Shown in pieces: positions 59,093-64,000 of a stretch of DNA of 64,000 bases. Source of the stretch: Spartinivicinus ruber (GTDB lineage Bacteria; Pseudomonadota; Gammaproteobacteria; Pseudomonadales; Zooshikellaceae); NCBI RefSeq assembly GCF_011009015.1, contig NZ_CP048878.1:5548354-5612353 (forward strand), read 5' to 3'. The notes under the pieces were generated by a model. It had not been told where the DNA came from. It saw only the letters and a program-made list of their open reading frames with translations, and made no database searches. Position numbers and translations under genes: made by a program. How positions within the stretch are numbered: position 1 is the stretch's first letter; every line of letters starts with the position of its first letter.

Positions 59093-59710
59093 TCAAAACG
59101 GTATATCATCATCAAAATCATCAAAACCACCAGCTGGTGCTCCGCTTGGTGCTGAGTTATTAGCTGGCTGAGATGGCGCTGGTTGTTGAGCAGGTGCTTG
59201 TTGGCCACCAAAGTTGTTGTTTGGCATGCCACCTTGTTGCGGCTGAGCTGGTTGTGAATAGCCTTGGTTTTGTGGTGGCTGCTGGCCCATCATGCCAGGT
59301 TGCCCTTGGGGTTGTTGCTGTGGCGCACCGTAACCACCGGCATTACCCATTGGGGCACTGCCTTCTTGGCGGGCGTCCAGCATTTGCATTTGGCCGTTGA
59401 TGTCTACCACGATTTCTGTTGTATAACGGTCTTGGCCATCTTGCCCCTGCCATTTACGGGTTTGTAATTTACCTTCCAAATATACTTTGGAACCTTTACG
59501 TAAATATTGCCCGGCGATTTCAGCTAACTTGCCGAATAAAACCACCCGGTGCCATTCAGTGCGGGTTTGTGGCTGGCCAGTTTGCTTGTCTTTCCATTGC
59601 TCGCTAGTTGCCACGCTGATGTTGGTGACAGCATTCCCGTTAGGCATATAACGGACTTCTGGGTCTGCTCCCAGGTTACCCAATAAAATTACTTTATTTA
59701 CGCCACGCAT
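59093..59710 (-). CDS. ssb: Single-stranded DNA-binding protein
   Basis: 205 residues. The OB-fold covers residues ~1-110 ([79 protein letters not shown]). A flexible Gly/Gln/Pro-rich linker with runs of QQPQGQ follows, then the acidic tip DDFDDDIPF that docks partner proteins such as RecQ, RecO and PolIII chi. It works as a tetramer in replication, repair and recombination. It sits 21 bp downstream of the MFS gene on the same strand, the arrangement common in Pseudomonas relatives. A 4-base-loop terminator ends the unit. Confidence 0.97.
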   Translation of the reverse strand: MRGVNKVILLGNLGADPEVRYMPNGNAVTNISVATSEQWKDKQTGQPQTRTEWHRVVLFGKLAEIAGQYLRKGSKVYLEGKLQTRKWQGQDGQDRYTTEIVVDINGQMQMLDARQEGSAPMGNAGGYGAPQQQPQGQPGMMGQQPPQNQGYSQPAQPQQGGMPNNNFGGQQAPAQQPAPSQPANNSAPSGAPAGGFDDFDDDIPF

Positions 59711-59731
59711 GTTTCTCTCCTCAATCTGTCG

Positions 59732-61099
59732 TTATACGCCAAAACCGTATGCTTGCAAGGCTTGAGTATCCAAAGCCTTTTTATCAACCTTTAAATAGGC
59801 TGCATGTTCTTCAGGGATGACCACCACATCTTCCACCCCCTTTACTGCTGCTAATGTGTTAGACAAGTCAATTGGTGAAACTTTATCCACCTTGGTCAAA
59901 TCAAGCATAATACTGTTTAAATAAGGCGGTTGCTGCATAGTAACTGAAGCAACCCACCATAATACCAGAATGCTGACTGCTAATAGAGTTAATCCTAACA
60001 TACCCCAGGTTTGGTACACCCACCCACTGGTTGATGCCCCAATGGCAGCACCTAAAAACTGTGAGGTAGAAAACACCCCCATGGCGGTACCACGACTACC
60101 TGCCGGAGCAATTTTGCTAACCAAAGATGGCAGTGATGCTTCCAACCAGTTAAACGCCATAAAGAATACAAATAAGCTCACCATTAACCCGACAACTGAC
60201 TGCTGATTGAAATAAAGCAATATCACTGCCACGGCAAGCAGAACAATAGCCCCCAGTTTTATTTCCTTCATCTTACGCTTGGCTTCCGCCACAATAATAA
60301 ACGGCACCATAGCAATAAAAGACAATACCAGAGTAATTAGGTAAACCCACCAGTGTTGATGACGAGATAGCCCAGCTTGCTCCTCTAAAATAACCGGTAC
60401 GACGACAAATGCCCCCATCAACACAAAATGTAAAGCAAATACACCGATATCCAGCCGCAGCAAACTACCATTACGAATAACCTGGCCTATTTGGCCTAAT
60501 ACGGTATTGGCCTCTCGATGTCGTTTTTGCTCTATTGGCGTAGGCAATATCCAAACCAACGCCAGAGCCACAACAGACAATGCCGCTGTTAAGTAAAATA
60601 AACCACTTAAGCTGTAAATATCCGTTACCAATGGACCCAGCACCATTGCCAAGCAAAAGGCTAAACCAATACTAATACCAATCATTGCCATGGCTTTGGT
60701 GCGCTGTTCTTCTCGGGTTAAATCCGCTGCCATAGCCATAATGGTACTGGCGATAGCACCCGCCCCCTGCAAACAGCGGCCCAATATCACCTGATAAATA
60801 TCATTAGCCATGGCAGCTAATACACTACCCGCAATAAACAGTAGTAAGCCGATAATGATGACAGGCTTTCTTCCCAGCCGATCCGACCACATGCCAAATG
60901 GAATTTGCAAGCAAGCCTGGGTAAATCCATAAGCGCCTATGGCTAACCCAATTAATGCAGGCGTTGCTCCAATTAGCTCAGTGCCATAAATTGCCAATAC
61001 AGGCAGCACCATAAATAAGCCAAGCATTCTCATGGCAAAAATAGATGCCAGACACAAAGAGGCTTTCCGCTCATGATGTGTCATGCCACTCAAATTCAT
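59732..61099 (-). CDS. YajR-like MFS transporter
   Basis: 455 residues with twelve transmembrane helices; the loop motif FGMWSDRLGRKPVIIIGLLLF is the classic MFS A-motif. After the last helix the C-terminal ~65 residues (YLNSIMLDLTKVDKVSPIDLSNTLAAVKGVEDVVVIPEEHAAYLKVDKKALD) form a ferredoxin-like YAM domain as in E. coli YajR. This proton-driven exporter family has no agreed substrate. It lies between uvrA (divergent) and ssb (same strand), the conserved uvrA-MFS-ssb order of gammaproteobacteria, which makes the block a chromosomal backbone marker. Confidence 0.9.
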   Translation of the reverse strand: MNLSGMTHHERKASLCLASIFAMRMLGLFMVLPVLAIYGTELIGATPALIGLAIGAYGFTQACLQIPFGMWSDRLGRKPVIIIGLLLFIAGSVLAAMANDIYQVILGRCLQGAGAIASTIMAMAADLTREEQRTKAMAMIGISIGLAFCLAMVLGPLVTDIYSLSGLFYLTAALSVVALALVWILPTPIEQKRHREANTVLGQIGQVIRNGSLLRLDIGVFALHFVLMGAFVVVPVILEEQAGLSRHQHWWVYLITLVLSFIAMVPFIIVAEAKRKMKEIKLGAIVLLAVAVILLYFNQQSVVGLMVSLFVFFMAFNWLEASLPSLVSKIAPAGSRGTAMGVFSTSQFLGAAIGASTSGWVYQTWGMLGLTLLAVSILVLWWVASVTMQQPPYLNSIMLDLTKVDKVSPIDLSNTLAAVKGVEDVVVIPEEHAAYLKVDKKALDTQALQAYGFGV

Positions 61100-61422
61100 T
61101 GAACCCTCATTCGCACTTCACTGAAAAAGAATAAATTTTATCAGGTTTGTTACTTCAAGCGTTAGCTCTAAGCAACACAGCAATTTCTGCCCTCTTTTCA
61201 AACGCCAAACACACAAGAATGTAGTGATAGGGTGTTCTGCAGCTAAGGAATGGATGCCTTTTTAGTTCTTGCGGGCCATGGATGGCCTTTAAGAACGGAG
61301 GAAGAATACCCTGTCACTACATTTTTTACGAAACATGACAGGAGCTTTCAGGGTCCTGCATCTATTTGGTTGTTCATATATAATCGACTCTTTTTCATTC
61401 ACCCACCGTAAGGGATGCTGTT
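61100..61422. other. uvrA upstream region with a palindromic element
   Basis: Divergent promoter region of 323 bp. Positions 61218-61323 form a large nested inverted repeat (separate entry). I looked for a LexA box (CTGT-N8-ACAG) and did not find a convincing one; CTGTCA and TGACAG at 61311 and 61338 are spaced too far apart. Confidence 0.45.
61218..61323. repeat. 106-bp nested inverted repeat
   Basis: Outer arms of 21 bp (61218-61238 and 61303-61323, 19 of 21 complementary; left arm AATGTAGTGATAGGGTG) enclose a second pair GTTCTT/AAGAAC and an inner GGCCAT/ATGGCC. Such nested symmetry can fold into a long hairpin and looks like a small non-coding repeat or MITE-type element. Confidence 0.65.
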
Positions 61423-64000
61423 GTGGATAAGATACTGGTTCGTGGCGCCCGCACTCACAACTTAAAGAACATTAACTTGGAAATACCTCGCGACAAGTTA
61501 ATTGTTATCACTGGTCTGTCTGGCTCAGGCAAATCTTCATTAGCTTTTGATACGTTATATGCAGAAGGCCAGCGGCGCTATGTGGAATCACTCTCCACTT
61601 ATGCCCGACAGTTTTTGTCCATGATGGATAAGCCTGATGTCGACCATATTGAGGGTTTATCGCCAGCGATTTCTATTGAACAAAAATCAACCTCTCATAA
61701 CCCTCGCTCTACCGTCGGCACAATCACCGAAATATACGACTACCTACGGCTACTATTTGCTAGAGCAGGCACCCCTCGTTGCCCAACCCATCAACAACCA
61801 TTAGAAGCCCAAACCATTTCTCAAATGGTGGACCAAGTATTAGCCCTACCAGAAGGTACTAAGTTAATGCTGTTAGCGCCTGTGGTTAAAGACCGTAAAG
61901 GGGAGCACCTGCATATTATTAATGAACTGAAAAGCCAAGGGTTCGTGCGAGCCAGGGTCGATGGCATTGTTACTGACTTAGATGACGTACCCAAACTGGC
62001 TAAAACCAAAAAGCACACCATTGAAGTAGTCGTAGATCGATTTAAAGTGCGTGGGGATCTGCAGTTACGACTGGCTGAATCATTCGAAACCGCTATTCAA
62101 CTAACCGACGGCGTAGCAGAAGTGGCGTTTATGGATGGCGAGCAGGAAGACTTAATCTTTTCAGCACGATTTGCCTGCCCTGAATGTGGTTACAGCATTA
62201 ATGAATTAGAACCTCGGCTGTTTTCCTTCAACAACCCTGCAGGTGCCTGCCCCACTTGTGATGGCTTAGGTGCACGACAGTTTTTTGATGAAGTAAAAGT
62301 CATCACCAGTGATGAGCTAACCCTGGCTGAAGGTGCTATTCGCGGCTGGGACAGACGCAATGTGTATTACTTTCAAATGCTCACCTCTCTTGCTAGCCAC
62401 TATGGTTTTGATATTGATACGCCTTTTTATAAGCTGGCTAAAAAATACCGCCAGGTTATTTTACATGGCAGTGGTGACGAGCATATTAACTTTAATTATG
62501 TCAATGATCGCGGTATGACCATTAAAAAATCCCACCGGTTTGAAGGGATTTTACCCAACATGGAGCGCCGCTATCGCGATACTGATTCGCAAAGTGTTCG
62601 GGAAGAATTAGCCAAATATCTAAATACCCAACCTTGCCCAGACTGTAATGGCAGCCGACTGAAAGAATCCGCACGTAATGTGTATGTTGAAGAAAACACC
62701 CTGCCAGACATTTCTAAATTACCCGTAGGTAACGCTTTAGCCTATTTTGAACAATTAGCACTGCCTGGGCGCAAAGGTGAAATTGCTGATAAAATATTAA
62801 AAGAAATTCGCGAACGACTGCATTTCTTAGTGAATGTTGGCCTTAATTATTTAACTTTAGATAGAAGTGCCGAAACCTTATCCGGCGGTGAGGCACAGCG
62901 GATTCGCCTGGCCAGCCAAATTGGCGCTGGATTAGTCGGGGTTATGTATATTTTGGATGAACCTTCTATCGGACTACACCAACGGGATAATGATCGCCTG
63001 CTAAACACCCTGACCCGCCTGCGAGATTTAGGCAACACCGTGATTGTTGTCGAACACGATGAAGATGCCATTCGCACCGCTGATCATGTGATTGATATTG
63101 GCCCTGGAGCAGGTATCCACGGTGGCCAAATTATTGCTGAGGGCACGCCAGAAAAGGTAATGAAAAATAATTTTTCATTAACAGGACGTTATTTATCTGG
63201 CAAAGAGTCAATCGAAGTACCCAGCCAGCGTGCACCCGTTGACAGCAAGAAAATGCTGAAAATATTTGGTGCTACCGGCAATAACCTGAAAAATGTTAAT
63301 TTAGAAATTCCCTTTGGCTTATTTACTTGTGTGACTGGCGTTTCTGGTTCAGGTAAATCGACTTTAATTAATGGTACTGTTTACCCAATAGCCGCTACTG
63401 AGTTAAATAAAGCTACCACGTTAACCCCCGAGCCCTATAAACGGGTAAGTGGTTTAAAGCATTTTGATAAATGTATCGATATTGACCAAAGCCCGATTGG
63501 TCGCACCCCCCGCTCCAACCCAGCAACTTATACCGGCATATTTACAGCTATTCGTGAGCTATTTGCAGGTACCCAAGAAGCAAGATCACGCGGTTACAAA
63601 GTTGGTCGATTCAGCTTTAACGTAAAAGGCGGCCGCTGTGAAGCCTGCCAAGGTGATGGAGTCATTAAAGTAGAAATGCACTTCCTGCCCGATGTCTACG
63701 TACCTTGTGATGTTTGTAAAGGCAAGCGTTATAACCGGGAAACGCTTGAGGTTAAGTACAAAGGTAAAAGTATTCATGAAGTGCTGGAAATGACGGTGGA
63801 AGAAGCTCTGGTATTTTTTGAAGCAATTCCTGCAATCAATCGTAAATTACAAACCTTAATGGATGTAGGGCTTTCTTATATTCACCTGGGACAAAATGCC
63901 ACCACCCTTTCTGGTGGTGAAGCCCAAAGGGTTAAACTGGCTAAAGAACTGTCGAAACGAGATACCGGACAAACCCTGTATATTCTGGACGAACCCACCA
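61423..64000 (+). CDS. uvrA: UvrABC excinuclease subunit A (3' part outside the window)
   Basis: Starts at GTG 61423 ([39 protein letters not shown]) after AAGGGA, and is open for 859 codons to the window edge; the full protein is about 940 residues. First Walker [10 protein letters not shown], zinc-finger CPECG...CPTC, the ABC signature [19 protein letters not shown] with Walker [18 protein letters not shown], then the second half: Walker [10 protein letters not shown], the zinc module [42 protein letters not shown] and the last YILDEPT. It recognises bulky DNA damage and loads UvrB. It is divergent from the MFS-ssb pair. Confidence 0.97.
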   Translation, partial: MDKILVRGARTHNLKNINLEIPRDKLIVITGLSGSGKSSLAFDTLYAEGQRRYVESLSTYARQFLSMMDKPDVDHIEGLSPAISIEQKSTSHNPRSTVGTITEIYDYLRLLFARAGTPRCPTHQQPLEAQTISQMVDQVLALPEGTKLMLLAPVVKDRKGEHLHIINELKSQGFVRARVDGIVTDLDDVPKLAKTKKHTIEVVVDRFKVRGDLQLRLAESFETAIQLTDGVAEVAFMDGEQEDLIFSARFACPECGYSINELEPRLFSFNNPAGACPTCDGLGARQFFDEVKVITSDELTLAEGAIRGWDRRNVYYFQMLTSLASHYGFDIDTPFYKLAKKYRQVILHGSGDEHINFNYVNDRGMTIKKSHRFEGILPNMERRYRDTDSQSVREELAKYLNTQPCPDCNGSRLKESARNVYVEENTLPDISKLPVGNALAYFEQLALPGRKGEIADKILKEIRERLHFLVNVGLNYLTLDRSAETLSGGEAQRIRLASQIGAGLVGVMYILDEPSIGLHQRDNDRLLNTLTRLRDLGNTVIVVEHDEDAIRTADHVIDIGPGAGIHGGQIIAEGTPEKVMKNNFSLTGRYLSGKESIEVPSQRAPVDSKKMLKIFGATGNNLKNVNLEIPFGLFTCVTGVSGSGKSTLINGTVYPIAATELNKATTLTPEPYKRVSGLKHFDKCIDIDQSPIGRTPRSNPATYTGIFTAIRELFAGTQEARSRGYKVGRFSFNVKGGRCEACQGDGVIKVEMHFLPDVYVPCDVCKGKRYNRETLEVKYKGKSIHEVLEMTVEEALVFFEAIPAINRKLQTLMDVGLSYIHLGQNATTLSGGEAQRVKLAKELSKRDTGQTLYILDEPT

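Noticed and set aside
58909..59163. 84-codon plus-strand frame upstream of ssb's end
   Set aside because: It runs through the ssb terminator hairpin and into the ssb coding end; not a plausible gene.
61311..61343. SOS/LexA box upstream of uvrA from CTGTCA...TGACAG
   Set aside because: The half-sites are about 20 bp apart, whereas the LexA consensus needs CTGT-N8-ACAG.

Overview
The window reads as a chromosomal segment of a marine, host-associated gammaproteobacterium of the Oceanospirillales/Hahellaceae type (Zooshikella or Spartinivicinus-like). I infer this from the AT-rich DNA, the uvrA - MFS - ssb block, an lldP-lldD-Fe/S dehydrogenase lactate cluster and many orphan periplasmic binding proteins; no marker gene fixes the species.

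Layout. 1-5.0 kb: the start of a membrane protein running off the left edge, two orphan family-3 solute-binding proteins, a membrane protein with a beta/gamma-crystallin-like tail, and a small secreted protein. 4.3-6.0 kb: a divergent DJ-1/PfpI enzyme and GlxA-type AraC regulator. 6.0-19.9 kb: an accessory island. It holds two near-identical IS1595-type elements, one ISAs1-type element, two decayed binding-protein genes, an InvB/SpaK-type type III secretion chaperone, and four genes with effector-like N-termini. These are a GHY-motif protein, a tandem pair with a DcpS/HIT-like C-terminus, and an ExoY/CyaA-like nucleotidyl cyclase. katG and a small ABM-domain protein sit among them. No secretion apparatus is present, so it must be encoded elsewhere.

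20-23 kb: secreted or membrane proteins of unknown role, including a DUF922-type metalloprotease and a protein made of three 76-residue repeats, followed by a MITE-like element. 23-30 kb: lactate uptake and oxidation (LysR regulator divergent from lldP-lldD-D-lactate dehydrogenase) and a SLOG-fold protein. 30.5-37.1 kb: a 2189-residue protein that joins an AvrE/DspE-family effector core to a hydrophobic segment and a C-terminal RTX calcium-binding region, an unexpected architecture. 38-40 kb: two more orphan binding proteins. 40.3-48.4 kb: a two-component system followed by a complete MexAB-OprM-type RND efflux operon, all on the minus strand.

49.6-53.0 kb: a large MFS-transporter/histidine-kinase/receiver fusion. 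53-58.9 kb: a MATE exporter with a divergent LysR regulator, a NodU/CmcH-type carbamoyltransferase and a sterol-desaturase-family hydroxylase. 59-64 kb: the conserved block ssb, YajR-like MFS and uvrA (truncated by the window end).

The most unusual content is the candidate host-directed set: the AvrE-RTX giant, the DcpS-like pair and the ExoY-like cyclase, with their chaperone. Family assignments rest on motifs and remembered family sequences; no database search was run.
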